From assembly GCA_913058295.1 (NCBI GenBank), contig CAJXRD010000033.1, positions 1 through 37,026 of the forward strand: a DNA stretch of 37,026 nucleotides, in the 5' to 3' direction. This DNA is from an uncultured Flavobacteriales bacterium. Lineage in GTDB: Bacteria > Bacteroidota > Bacteroidia > Flavobacteriales > Flavobacteriaceae. This document shows positions 1 to 8,262 of this stretch, one piece after another; position 1 is the first letter of the stretch; every line of letters begins with the position of its first letter. Position numbers and translations under genes: made by a program. The notes under the pieces are model-generated. The model was given only the letters and a program-made list of their open reading frames with translations. It was not told the DNA's origin and did no database searches.

Positions 1-400
1 CAACACTACGTAAACGTGTTAAGTCAAAAACTTGCATTCCATGACCTCCAGCTTCACTAACTACAAACGCATAATTATTGTATACTTTAACATCTCTCCA
101 AGTTGTTGAAGAAGTGTGTGTAGGTAATTTACCAAGATATATTGGATTTATTGGATCTGAAATATCAATAAATGCAGTACCATTATTTAAACCCATTAGG
201 GCATATTCTTTTCCGTCTTGTGGATCTGTCCATCCCCAAGAATCATTACTTGACGAAGCATTAAAAACAGATAGAGGGAGATGTGCTTGTAAATCATACC
301 CGTTACAAGGGTAAGCTCCTGCCATGCCACTTACACAAGGAGTTTGTGCTTGTAAAAGTGTAAAGCAAGCTAAAAGAATAGGGAGTAATAGTTTTTTCAT
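1..400 (-). CDS. Choice-of-anchor B family protein, N-terminal part (cut by window edge)
   Basis: I translated this from the ATG at 400 on the minus strand; the frame stays open to base 1, so only about 133 N-terminal residues are visible. The protein begins with a signal peptide (MKKLLLPILLACFTLLQAQ, cleavage probably after the Ala before Q). It continues with motifs such as NDSWGWTDPQDGKEYALMG, GTAFIDISDP and HTSSTTWRDVKVYNNYAFVV. This is the LVIVD-like repeat layout of the choice-of-anchor B family: secreted flavobacterial and marine proteins that form a propeller and usually end in a surface-anchoring domain. The C-terminus, where a T9SS sorting domain would lie, is outside the window. 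The exact function of the family is not established. The gene is divergent from the efflux operon. Its leader is A-rich with no Shine-Dalgarno sequence. Confidence 0.85.
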   Translation of the reverse strand, partial: MKKLLLPILLACFTLLQAQTPCVSGMAGAYPCNGYDLQAHLPLSVFNASSSNDSWGWTDPQDGKEYALMGLNNGTAFIDISDPINPIYLGKLPTHTSSTTWRDVKVYNNYAFVVSEAGGHGMQVFDLTRLRSV

Positions 401-662
401 TTCGTTAAGTTTTTAGTTTTAAGGTTTTGAAACGTAAATTTTTATAAAAAAGTATGTTTAAAGTTCGATATATTTCAAACTCAAAAATCCTGAAATTGAA
501 TTAATTCACAGTAAATAAACAGCTTAATACATTTTCACCCTACTTTCTTAGTGTTAATGTTATCTTAAAAAGCAATATTACTTTTTTGAATTAAACTAAC
601 TAATAAAAAATAATAGTCGTTTAATTTTTTACCTTAGCGTGTTTAAACATTATACCTGCAAA
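401..662. other. Divergent intergenic region between the anchor-B gene and the efflux operon
   Basis: These 262 bases have no credible ORF. They must hold the promoters of both divergent genes. I see a 12-bp perfect palindrome, TGAATTAATTCA, at 497-508 and a matching half-site, TGAATTAA, at 587-594, which could be an operator. There is also an 8-bp palindrome, GTTTAAAC, at 641-648. On the plus strand TACCTTAG (630-637) resembles the TAnnTTTG -7 box with one mismatch, but there is no good -33 element. On the minus strand TACGTTTC (complement of 429-436) is a one-mismatch -7 box for the anchor-B gene. No regulator gene adjoins the operon. Confidence 0.4.
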
Positions 663-1814
663 ATGAAGATTAAATTTTTATTTATCGTTTTATCACTCAC
701 GCTAATATTTTCTTGTAAAGAAAAAGAAGCTCAAGTTATTCCTCCACAAAATATAAATGTTTATGAAGTAACCCCAACGACAGTACCTATCTATGAGGTG
801 TTTGTTGGGCAAGTTTTTGGAGAAAAAGACATTCCTATTAGGGCTAGAGTAGAAGGTTTTTTAGAAGAAATTCATTTTAAGGAGGGCTCGACTATAAAAA
901 AAGGAGATTTATTATATGTAATAGATCCAGACCCTTTTAAAGAAGCTGTTGTTGCAAAACAAAGTATGGTAGCACAAGCCAATACTGTTGTGATACAAAC
1001 AGAAAGCGATTTAAAAAGGGTAAAGCCTCTTGCAGCAATGGATGCTGTAAGTCAAAGGGAGTTGGATATGGCACAAGCACAAAGAGATGCTTCCTTGTCA
1101 TCCTTAAAAGCTGCTAATGCAGATTTAAATATTGCAGAGATCAATCTTAGTTATACTAGAATATTTTCTCCAATTGATGGAATTATAGGAAGAACTTTAG
1201 CACGTGAAGGGGAGTTTGTTGGTAAAGATCCAAATCCAGTTATACTTAATACGGTTTCAGATATTAATTCTATTAGAGTTCAGTTTTTTCTTTCAGAGAA
1301 CGAATATTTAAGAATTGCAAAAGAGTTTTCAAAATCTAAAAAAGAAAACCCTAAAGGATCTAGAGCTGAAAAGGCGGAGATAGAATTAATTTTATCGGAT
1401 GGATCTTTATTTGATCAAAAAGGAGAAATTGATTTTATAGATAGAAATATTGATACTTCTACAGGAACCATATTAGTTCAAGCTACTTTTCAAAACCCTG
1501 AAAGAATTATAAGACCAGGTCAATTTGCAAGAGTAAAAATTAAGATAATGGATGTAAAAGATGCCGTTATTGTTCCTCAAAAATGTTTAACCGAACTGCA
1601 AGGTCAATATTCAGTTTTAGTGGTGAATGCTGATAATATTGTCGAAACTGTTCAAGTAGAGATTGGAGAAAAAATCCCAGGTTATAGCATTATTAAAAAT
1701 GGATTAAAAGATGGGGATAAAATAATATTAGAAGGACTACAAAAAGCTAGACCTGGTATGGAAGTAATTCCTGTGGTTACGGAATACAAAATTGAAGAAA
1801 CCAACAAACAATAA
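663..1814 (+). CDS. RND efflux system periplasmic adaptor (membrane fusion) lipoprotein, AcrA/MexA type
   Basis: This is the adaptor that joins the inner-membrane RND pump to the outer-membrane channel. I start it at ATG 663 (383 aa). A GTG at 639 in the same frame would add eight residues in front of the signal peptide and lies next to the probable -7 box. From 663 the protein opens with a clear lipoprotein signal, MKIKFLFIVLSLTLIFSC, with the lipobox Cys at 18. The biotinyl-lipoyl-like half-motifs (IPIRARVEGFLEEIHFKEGS near residue 60 and INLSYTRIFSPIDGIIGRTL near 165) flank a coiled-coil hairpin, as in the HlyD/AcrA family. A beta-barrel and a membrane-proximal domain follow. It is the first gene of a three-gene operon, ending 2 nt before the pump gene. 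Substrate cannot be told from sequence. Confidence 0.93.
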   Translation: MKIKFLFIVLSLTLIFSCKEKEAQVIPPQNINVYEVTPTTVPIYEVFVGQVFGEKDIPIRARVEGFLEEIHFKEGSTIKKGDLLYVIDPDPFKEAVVAKQSMVAQANTVVIQTESDLKRVKPLAAMDAVSQRELDMAQAQRDASLSSLKAANADLNIAEINLSYTRIFSPIDGIIGRTLAREGEFVGKDPNPVILNTVSDINSIRVQFFLSENEYLRIAKEFSKSKKENPKGSRAEKAEIELILSDGSLFDQKGEIDFIDRNIDTSTGTILVQATFQNPERIIRPGQFARVKIKIMDVKDAVIVPQKCLTELQGQYSVLVVNADNIVETVQVEIGEKIPGYSIIKNGLKDGDKIILEGLQKARPGMEVIPVVTEYKIEETNKQ

Positions 1815-1816
1815 TT

Positions 1817-4800
1817 ATGTCTGAGAATAAAGGTAACTTTTTTGTACATCGACCAATAGTTGCAATGGTTATTGCAATAGTAATTGTAATAGTTGGAACA
1901 GTTTCACTAATTCAATTACCAATAGAACAATACCCAGATCTTACTCCTCCGATTGTTGAGGTAAGAGCTTCATATACCGGTGCAAATGCCATTAGTGTTG
2001 AAGAATCTGTAGCTACACCTTTAGAACAGCAGATAAATGGTGTTGATAACATGATTTACATGAAATCTACCAATGCCAATGATGGTACCATGGTGATTCA
2101 AGTGTCATTTGATGTTGGCACAGACCCGGATATGAATACTGTTTTGACTCAAAATAGGGTCTCTGCCGCCTCAGCAAAATTACCGGCTTCCGTTACTCAA
2201 TTCGGAGTTACAACAGAAAAATCATTGCCAAATATTTTGATGTTGGTTTCATTAACTTCTGACGGGAGATACGATCAGGATTTTTTAGGAAACTATGGGT
2301 TGATAAATATTAAAGATCAACTGGCTAGGATTAAAGGTATTGGGAGAGTAGATGTTATGGGAGCTTCAGACTATTCTATGCGTATTTGGGTGAAACCAGA
2401 CAGACTTTCTCAGTTAGGTTTAACGGTACCAGAAATAATAGATGCTATAAACGAACAAAACCTTATAGTTCCTGGCGGAAAATTTGGAGCAGAACCAGCA
2501 CCTGTTGGAACAGAATTTACATACACAGTTCGATTACCAGATCGATTTAATTCTCCAGAAGCATTTGGGGATATAGTTGTTAGAACTCAGCCAGATGGTT
2601 CACAAATAAAATTAGGAGACGTTGCTACCATTAATTTGGGAGTGGAGACCTATAATATGATCCCAAGATTGAATGGTGAAACGGCAGGAATTATTGCACT
2701 ATATCAAGCACCAGGATCTAATGCTGTAGAACTTGCGGAACAAGTAATAACCGAAATGGATTTATTATCCAAAAACTTTCCTGAAAGTATAAAATACGAA
2801 GTGTCTCTAGATTCCACAGCTCCAATTACAGCAGGGATAAGAGATATAATAATAACGTTAATTATTGCTTTAATACTGGTTATTTTAGTTGTTTTCATAT
2901 TTATTCAGGATTGGAGAGCAACATTAATTCCAACATTAGCAATTCCGGTTTCTTTGATAGGGGCATTTATGTTTTTTCCAATGCTAGGGTTTACCATTAA
3001 TGTTTTATCCTTATTAGGCTTAGTACTAGCTATTGGTATTGTGGTAGATGATGCTATCGTTGTTGTAGAAGCGGTACAAGTAAACATTGCAAAAGGAATG
3101 AATGCTAAAGAAGCAACTCTAGATGCGATGGCCAAAGTAACAGCACCCGTTATTGCAACCACTTTAGTATTAGTAGCCGTATTTATTCCTGTGGCTGGAA
3201 TGGCAGGTATTACGGGATTACTCTATCAGCAATTTGCCATAACCATTGTGGTTTCCGTATTAGTGTCTTCTGTAAATGCATTGACATTAAGTCCCGCTTT
3301 ATGTTCTTTACTTTTAAAAGAACCTAAGCCCTATAAAGGACCCTTAGGTTGGTTTTTTGGAAAATTTAATAAAGGAATGGATAAAACCACAGATTCTTAT
3401 ATGAGTTTTACCAGTATCGTTGGTAGAAAGCTGAAGCGATCTGTGATTTTTATTTTAGTGATGACTGTAGGAGCTGGTATATTCGGAAGTTTAGTACCCG
3501 GTGGATTTATTCCTGAAGAAGATATGGGATATTTCTTTGTAAATGTTCAACTACCTAATGCTGCCTCAATACAACGTTCAGATGTAGTAACAAAGCAAGT
3601 TGAGGAGTTGTTGATGGAATTTGAAGAAGTGGAATATGTTACTACTGCAACAGGCTATAGTATGTTGTCTGGAGCAATGACATCAAATTCAGGAATGTTA
3701 TTTGTTTCTTTAAAAGATTGGGCTGAAAGAGATTTTACTGCGATGGAACTTGTAAATAGGGCAAATAGAATTTTAGCTACCTCTATCCAAGGAGCGAGTG
3801 TATTTGCATTTGGACCTCCTGCAATACCTGGTCTTGGGAATGGTTCTGGGTTTAGTATAATGCTTCAAGATAAAGGCGGTCATACTCCGGAATATTTAGC
3901 GGAAAATACAATGAAATTTTTGAAAGCTGCTAATGAACATCCACATATTGGTAAAGCATTTTCTACATTTCAAGCAACAGTACCTCAAAGGTATATGGAT
4001 ATTGATACAGAGAAAGCATTAAAACTTGGAATTAGATTAAACGATTTATATACCACCATTGGAGCATTTATGGGAGGTTCTTATGTTAATGATTTTACAC
4101 GTTTTGGAAGATTGTATAAAACATATATACAAGCAGAACCTGAATATCGTGTGGATGAATCTCAAATAAGTAATTTCTTTATAAAAAACAAGGATGGGAA
4201 TATGGTTCCTTTATCAACTGTTGCTACAATTAGACCTATCTCAGGACCTGATTATACACAGCGTTTTAATTTATATCGTTCAGTTGAGGTAACTGGTGGT
4301 CCTGCTCCTGGCTTTACATCTGATCAAGCGAGAACTGCATTAAAAGAGGTAGCAGCTGAAGTACTCCCCAGTGATATGAGTTATGCTTGGAACGCTATGT
4401 CGTTTCAAGAAGAGAAAGCTTCCGGATCATTAATGATGATTTTGTCATTTTCATTATTGTTTGTATTTCTAATTTTATCAGCTCAATATGAAAGTTGGTC
4501 ACTACCATTTAGTATTTTATTAGGGACTCCATTTGCGATTTTTGGAGCTCTATTTGCTCTTTGGGTTTCAAGGTTTTTTAGTCCAGCCTTTGAGAATAAT
4601 ATTTTCGCACAAGTCTCTTTTGTAATGTTAATCGGTATGGCAGCCAAAAATGCCATATTAATTGTAGAATTTGCAAACGATGAATTTAAAAAAGGATTAA
4701 GTCTTTTCGACGCTGCAATGGCAGCTGCTAAGTCTAGATTTAGACCTATATTAATGACAGCGTTTTCTTTTATTTTAGGAGTTTTTCCTTTGGTAGTTGC

Positions 4801-4984
4801 ATCTGGTTCTGGAGCTGAAGCTAGAAAAGTTATGGGTATGGCTTTATTAGGCGGGATGTCATTAGCAACCTTTTTAGGAGTATTTATGTACCCAATGCTA
4901 TTTGTGTTAATAGGAAAAATAATGGGCTATGAGAAGAAACGGGATCAAGAACAATTACAACAGTTAGAATCTTCAAATAATTAA
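1817..4984 (+). CDS. RND (HAE1 family) efflux pump, inner-membrane permease, AcrB/MexB type
   Basis: A full-length proton-driven tripartite pump subunit (1055 aa; family members are about 1030-1060). It starts in the usual way, MSENKGNFFVHRPIVAMVIA, followed by a first membrane helix and the large periplasmic loop (LPIEQYPDLTPPIVEV). The proton-relay residues are intact: the paired Asp in GIVVDDAIVVVE of TM4 and the Lys in GMAAKNAILIVEFA of TM10. A second periplasmic loop and a second block of six helices give the usual internal duplication. It starts 2 nt after the adaptor stop and overlaps the channel gene by 1 nt, so the three are probably co-translated. By homology it exports hydrophobic or amphipathic compounds; the substrate is unknown. 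No local regulator is present. Confidence 0.95.
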   Translation: MSENKGNFFVHRPIVAMVIAIVIVIVGTVSLIQLPIEQYPDLTPPIVEVRASYTGANAISVEESVATPLEQQINGVDNMIYMKSTNANDGTMVIQVSFDVGTDPDMNTVLTQNRVSAASAKLPASVTQFGVTTEKSLPNILMLVSLTSDGRYDQDFLGNYGLINIKDQLARIKGIGRVDVMGASDYSMRIWVKPDRLSQLGLTVPEIIDAINEQNLIVPGGKFGAEPAPVGTEFTYTVRLPDRFNSPEAFGDIVVRTQPDGSQIKLGDVATINLGVETYNMIPRLNGETAGIIALYQAPGSNAVELAEQVITEMDLLSKNFPESIKYEVSLDSTAPITAGIRDIIITLIIALILVILVVFIFIQDWRATLIPTLAIPVSLIGAFMFFPMLGFTINVLSLLGLVLAIGIVVDDAIVVVEAVQVNIAKGMNAKEATLDAMAKVTAPVIATTLVLVAVFIPVAGMAGITGLLYQQFAITIVVSVLVSSVNALTLSPALCSLLLKEPKPYKGPLGWFFGKFNKGMDKTTDSYMSFTSIVGRKLKRSVIFILVMTVGAGIFGSLVPGGFIPEEDMGYFFVNVQLPNAASIQRSDVVTKQVEELLMEFEEVEYVTTATGYSMLSGAMTSNSGMLFVSLKDWAERDFTAMELVNRANRILATSIQGASVFAFGPPAIPGLGNGSGFSIMLQDKGGHTPEYLAENTMKFLKAANEHPHIGKAFSTFQATVPQRYMDIDTEKALKLGIRLNDLYTTIGAFMGGSYVNDFTRFGRLYKTYIQAEPEYRVDESQISNFFIKNKDGNMVPLSTVATIRPISGPDYTQRFNLYRSVEVTGGPAPGFTSDQARTALKEVAAEVLPSDMSYAWNAMSFQEEKASGSLMMILSFSLLFVFLILSAQYESWSLPFSILLGTPFAIFGALFALWVSRFFSPAFENNIFAQVSFVMLIGMAAKNAILIVEFANDEFKKGLSLFDAAMAAAKSRFRPILMTAFSFILGVFPLVVASGSGAEARKVMGMALLGGMSLATFLGVFMYPMLFVLIGKIMGYEKKRDQEQLQQLESSNN

Positions 4985-6576
4985 TGATGAAAATGAAAAT
5001 TTATACATGCATATTATTGTTGGTAGGAATTGTATTGGTGCAATCGTGTAAAGTTGGACCAAATTATTTACAACCAGAGGAAGAAACTACAGAAGATTTT
5101 AGATATTCTGCAAAGGATACGGATAGTATTATCAATTTAAAATGGTGGGATTTATTTAATGACCCTGTATTAGATACATTGATTGTAACTGCCTTACGGG
5201 AAAATAAAAATGCATTAATTGCAGCTAGTAGAATAGAACAAGCTCGTGCAAATGTTGGCTATACAAAAGCAGATATGGGCCCTAAATTTGGGATAAACGC
5301 TGGAGCATCTAGAGGTGATTTTGTAAATGGAGCAACTCATTTAAGTTCCCCTTCAAATTCTTTTGGAGCTTCAGCCGGTGTAAATTGGGAACTTGATTTC
5401 TGGGGTAAATTTAGAAGAGGTAATGAAGCTGCACAAGCAGATTTGTTGGCAACCTTTTATGGAAAAAGAGCATTAGAAATAGCTTTGATAAGTGAAGTAG
5501 CTGATAATTATTTTCAATTAATTGACTATAAAGCACGCTTGGAAATTTCTGAAAGTACACTGGCATTAAGAGATAGCACACTGCAAATAATTCAAGCTAG
5601 ATTTGATGAAGGTTACACTAATATTATTGATGTTAATCAAGCTCAAATTCAAAAAGCAATAACTCAAGTTTCAATACCCCAATTTAAAAGGTCCATTGCT
5701 TTTACAGAGCATAATTTAAGTATTTTATTGGGAAAAACACCCGATTCTATACCTACCTTAATGTCACTTCAGGAATATAAGTTGCCAGATTCTATACCAA
5801 CTGGAATTCCTTCAGAAATACTACAAAGGCGTCCAGACATCCTTCAATCACAAGAAAACTATAGATCCTCTAATGCGAAAGTCGGAGTCGCTCAAGCCAT
5901 GCGATTCCCTTCTATAAGTTTGACGGGATTATTAGGTGTTGGAAGTTCCGACCTTTCCAATATTGTTTCCAATGGAATTGGATGGAGTGCTGGTGCAAGC
6001 TTAACAGCTCCTTTGTTTGAGTGGGGAAAAAATAAGAAACGTGTTGATATAGAAAGAGAAAATGCACTTCAATCCTTATACGAGTATGAATATACAGTCT
6101 TAAATGCATTATTAGAAGTAGATAATTCATTAGTAGAACTATCTACCTTAAAAGAAGAATTAGATGCAAATAAAGCAATGCTAGAAGCAGCAAGTAATGC
6201 AAGTCATTTGTCTAGAGAACGGTATTATGAAGGTATTACTAGTTACTTAGAGGTTATAGAAAATCAAGGGGTAGAGTTTAGTGCTAGATTGGCTTATTCT
6301 GAAAATTATCAGCGATTATTAACTTCTTATGTTTATTTATATAAATCGCTAGGAGGTGGATGGATTTCTCCTGAAGAATTAGATAAATATGCACAGCAAT
6401 TAGCAGATGAACAAGAGGTAGATGTTTCTACCATTAATAAAGAAGACCTTTTTTATGATGGGCAAATTGTGGATCTTTATTTAACACCAGAAGAAAAACA
6501 AGCAAGAAAAGAAGAGCAAAAAGCACAACGAAAAGCAGAGAGAGAACGACGTAAACAAGATCGACAAAATAAATAG
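4984..6576 (+). CDS. Outer-membrane efflux channel lipoprotein (OprM/NodT family) with a charged C-terminal tail
   Basis: This is the outer-membrane exit duct of the tripartite pump (530 aa). The first ATG overlaps the pump stop by 1 nt; ATGs at 4987 and 4993 are also possible. The lipoprotein signal ends in the lipobox LVQSC, followed by KVGPNYLQPE and LKWWDLFNDPVLDTL, both typical of NodT-type factors. Two TolC-like repeats follow; IPSEILQRRPDILQSQ opens the second and APLFEWGKNKKR is also typical. The canonical fold ends near YLYKSLGGGW (about residue 460). About 70 residues follow, and the last 28 or so are almost all K, R, E and Q. Family members usually end soon after GGGW, so this tail is unusual. 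Last gene of the operon, followed by a strong hairpin at 6605-6634. Confidence 0.93.
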   Translation: MMKMKIYTCILLLVGIVLVQSCKVGPNYLQPEEETTEDFRYSAKDTDSIINLKWWDLFNDPVLDTLIVTALRENKNALIAASRIEQARANVGYTKADMGPKFGINAGASRGDFVNGATHLSSPSNSFGASAGVNWELDFWGKFRRGNEAAQADLLATFYGKRALEIALISEVADNYFQLIDYKARLEISESTLALRDSTLQIIQARFDEGYTNIIDVNQAQIQKAITQVSIPQFKRSIAFTEHNLSILLGKTPDSIPTLMSLQEYKLPDSIPTGIPSEILQRRPDILQSQENYRSSNAKVGVAQAMRFPSISLTGLLGVGSSDLSNIVSNGIGWSAGASLTAPLFEWGKNKKRVDIERENALQSLYEYEYTVLNALLEVDNSLVELSTLKEELDANKAMLEAASNASHLSRERYYEGITSYLEVIENQGVEFSARLAYSENYQRLLTSYVYLYKSLGGGWISPEELDKYAQQLADEQEVDVSTINKEDLFYDGQIVDLYLTPEEKQARKEEQKAQRKAERERRKQDRQNK

Positions 6577-6604
6577 GGCTAATAGTTCTGTTTAATTAAT
6601 ATTA

Positions 6605-6634
6605 AAATGCCAACAAATGCTTTTGTTGGCATTT
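6605..6634 (+). terminator. Intrinsic terminator of the RND efflux operon
   Basis: A perfect 13-bp inverted repeat, AAATGCCAACAAA / TTTGTTGGCATTT, with the 4-nt loop TGCT. It starts 28 nt after the channel gene stop and is followed by the U-rich stretch GTTATTTAT. The end of the 3' arm (TTTG, 6632-6635) is also placed to serve as the -33 element of the thiL promoter. Confidence 0.85.
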
Positions 6635-6665
6635 GTTATTTATAAAGATTTTACGCTTATTTTTG
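6632..6665 (+). promoter_or_regulatory. Bacteroidota-type promoter of thiL
   Basis: TTTG at 6632-6635 is followed, after 22 bp, by TATTTTTG at 6658-6665, which matches the -7 consensus TAnnTTTG exactly. Transcription would start near 6670 and leave a leader of about 15 nt before the ATG at 6685. The -33 element overlaps the arm of the preceding terminator. Confidence 0.6.
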
Positions 6666-6684
6666 CAAAAATATTTCAGAAACT

Positions 6685-7740
6685 ATGCTTGAAAATAAAA
6701 ACAATTCTAAAACTAGTATTTCAGATTTAGGTGAATTTGGACTAATTGATCATCTTACTAAAAACTTTAAAATAACTCAAAAATCTACTGTCAAAGGTAT
6801 TGGAGATGATGCAGCTGTTTTATCGAGTGATTCTTCTAAGGAATTAGTAATAACTACAGACTTGTTATTTGAAGGAGTACATTTTGATTTAAGCTATATG
6901 CCTTTAAAACATTTAGGGTATAAAGCGGTAGTTGTAAATCTGTCTGATGTTTACGCTATGAATGCAGAGGCAACTCAAATTACGGTTTCTATTGGTGTTT
7001 CAAATCGTTTTCCGGTGGAAGCTTTAGAAGAACTATATGAAGGAATTCATACAGCAGCCAATTTTTATAATATAGATGTTGTTGGTGGGGATACCACCTC
7101 TTCAAAAACAGGGTTAATTATTAGTATTACTGCAATTGGAACTGTAGCTAAAGGGGAAGCTGTTTATCGAGATACTGCAAAAGAAAATGATTTACTAGTG
7201 GTGTCTGGAGATTTGGGAGCTGCATATTTAGGTTTACAAGTATTGGAACGTGAGAAAAAAGTATTTGAAGTAAATCCGCAATCACAACCAGATTTAGAGA
7301 ACTACACTTATCTTATTGAAAGACAATTAAAACCTGAAGCTCGTAAAGATATTTCTGAATTGCTAAAAGAATTAGAAGTTAAACCAACATCAATGATAGA
7401 TGTTAGTGATGGTCTATCTTCTGAAATATTACACATTTGCAAACAGTCTAAAGTGGGTTGTAATCTATACGAAGACAAAATACCATTAGATCAGCAAGTA
7501 ATTTCTACTTGCGAAGAGTTTAAAATGGATAGTACAACTATCGCTTTAAGTGGAGGAGAAGACTATGAATTACTTTTTACAGTAAGCATGGAAGATTTTC
7601 CAAAAATTAAAGCAAATCCAAACCTTTCTATAATTGGTCATATAACCAATGAGGAAGAAGGGGTGCATCTAATAACTCGTGGTAATGAAAAAATTCCATT
7701 AATCGCTAGAGGGTGGAATTCTCTAAATGAAGAAGATTAA
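6685..7740 (+). CDS. thiL: Thiamine-monophosphate kinase
   Basis: ThiL phosphorylates thiamine monophosphate with ATP to give thiamine diphosphate, the last step of cofactor synthesis, in the cytoplasm. The protein is 351 aa, the usual size. It carries the family's metal and ATP motifs: GIGDDAAVL at residues 38-46, TTDLLFEGVHFDL from 58, VVNLSDVYAMNAEA, VVGGDTTSS, IDVSDGLSSEI and LSGGEDYELLFT. These mark the PurM/AIR-synthase-like N- and C-terminal halves. It is a single gene with its own promoter and is not next to other thiamine genes here. Its TAA overlaps the stop of the convergent miniprotein gene (7737-7946), so the two transcripts meet inside the stop codons. Confidence 0.96.
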   Translation: MLENKNNSKTSISDLGEFGLIDHLTKNFKITQKSTVKGIGDDAAVLSSDSSKELVITTDLLFEGVHFDLSYMPLKHLGYKAVVVNLSDVYAMNAEATQITVSIGVSNRFPVEALEELYEGIHTAANFYNIDVVGGDTTSSKTGLIISITAIGTVAKGEAVYRDTAKENDLLVVSGDLGAAYLGLQVLEREKKVFEVNPQSQPDLENYTYLIERQLKPEARKDISELLKELEVKPTSMIDVSDGLSSEILHICKQSKVGCNLYEDKIPLDQQVISTCEEFKMDSTTIALSGGEDYELLFTVSMEDFPKIKANPNLSIIGHITNEEEGVHLITRGNEKIPLIARGWNSLNEED

Positions 7741-7946
7741 CTATTTTGAAATCTATTTTCTTTGTAATACTTTTTGAATAGTAAATTGTTTTCTTCCCAA
7801 AAAGGGGTGAGTTTTGTAATTGACCCATAACCATCCGTTGTGAATTTTTGATTGCAGATTTTACATTGATAATTAACTACAAAATCATCAAGCTTATTAA
7901 TTTTAGTAAACTTATGGCCAATGATTTTGCAGATTAAAGATTTCAT
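7737..7946 (-). CDS. Small zinc-finger-like protein (C-x4-H-x16-C-x2-C), second of a paralogous pair
   Basis: A 69-residue protein starting at ATG 7946. It opens MKSLICKIIGHKF and carries C6, H11, C28 and C31 (YQCKICNQKF), that is C-x4-H-x16-C-x2-C. Its upstream neighbour (7950-8198) has exactly the same spacing with otherwise diverged sequence, so both are real and paralogous. Four such ligands suggest a single structural zinc site. The GHKF/CxxC layout resembles small phage-associated proteins such as DUF1660, but I cannot confirm membership. The C-terminal half is basic and aromatic (KKYYKENRF). No function is known to me; nucleic-acid or protein binding is only a guess. The gene starts 3 nt after the upstream paralogue's stop, and its own stop overlaps the thiL stop. 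Confidence 0.75.
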   Translation of the reverse strand: MKSLICKIIGHKFTKINKLDDFVVNYQCKICNQKFTTDGYGSITKLTPFWEENNLLFKKYYKENRFQNS

Positions 7947-7949
7947 ATA

Positions 7950-8198
7950 TTAATGTGTTGATGCGTATTGAAGTTTCTTCTTAAAAAATTCAGAAAGGCA
8001 TTTATTTATTTCCTTGTTTTTAAAAGTGAGTAATTCTATATCTCCAGAAGCAACTTTAGTAACTTCTTGACTACAGGATTTACATTTATATTCATTAGTA
8101 TAATTAGTTATTTTATTGCTAATTTCGAAACGATGTCCGAAAGTGGAACAATAAAGACTTGTGAGGCTGAAGTTTTGATTAGGGGATTTAGACTTCAT
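7950..8198 (-). CDS. Small zinc-finger-like protein (C-x4-H-x16-C-x2-C), first of a paralogous pair
   Basis: An 82-residue protein starting at ATG 8198. After a short polar N-terminus it shows LYCSTFGHRFEI and YKCKSCSQEVT, with C17, H22, C39 and C42. This is the same C-x4-H-x16-C-x2-C pattern as the gene that follows it by 3 nt. It has a basic, helix-prone C-terminus (LSEFFKKKLQYASTH). There is no signal peptide or membrane segment, so it is probably cytoplasmic. Preservation of all four ligands and their spacing between two otherwise dissimilar paralogues argues for a selected zinc site. The gene lies downstream of the alpha/beta hydrolase, but a hairpin terminator at 8266-8307 separates them. 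Function unknown. Confidence 0.75.
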   Translation of the reverse strand: MKSKSPNQNFSLTSLYCSTFGHRFEISNKITNYTNEYKCKSCSQEVTKVASGDIELLTFKNKEINKCLSEFFKKKLQYASTH

Positions 8199-8262
8199 AA
8201 TTATTAATTTTTATTATTGTAGGAATAAAACTACAAATAATATTTTAATAATCGTTAAAATG

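Noticed and set aside
78-314. A 78-residue plus-strand open frame
   Set aside because: It is antisense to the choice-of-anchor B gene, whose minus-strand translation has a signal peptide and clear family motifs.
639-662. GTG start extending the efflux adaptor by eight residues
   Set aside because: It would place polar residues before a perfect lipoprotein signal and abuts the likely -7 box; ATG 663 fits better.
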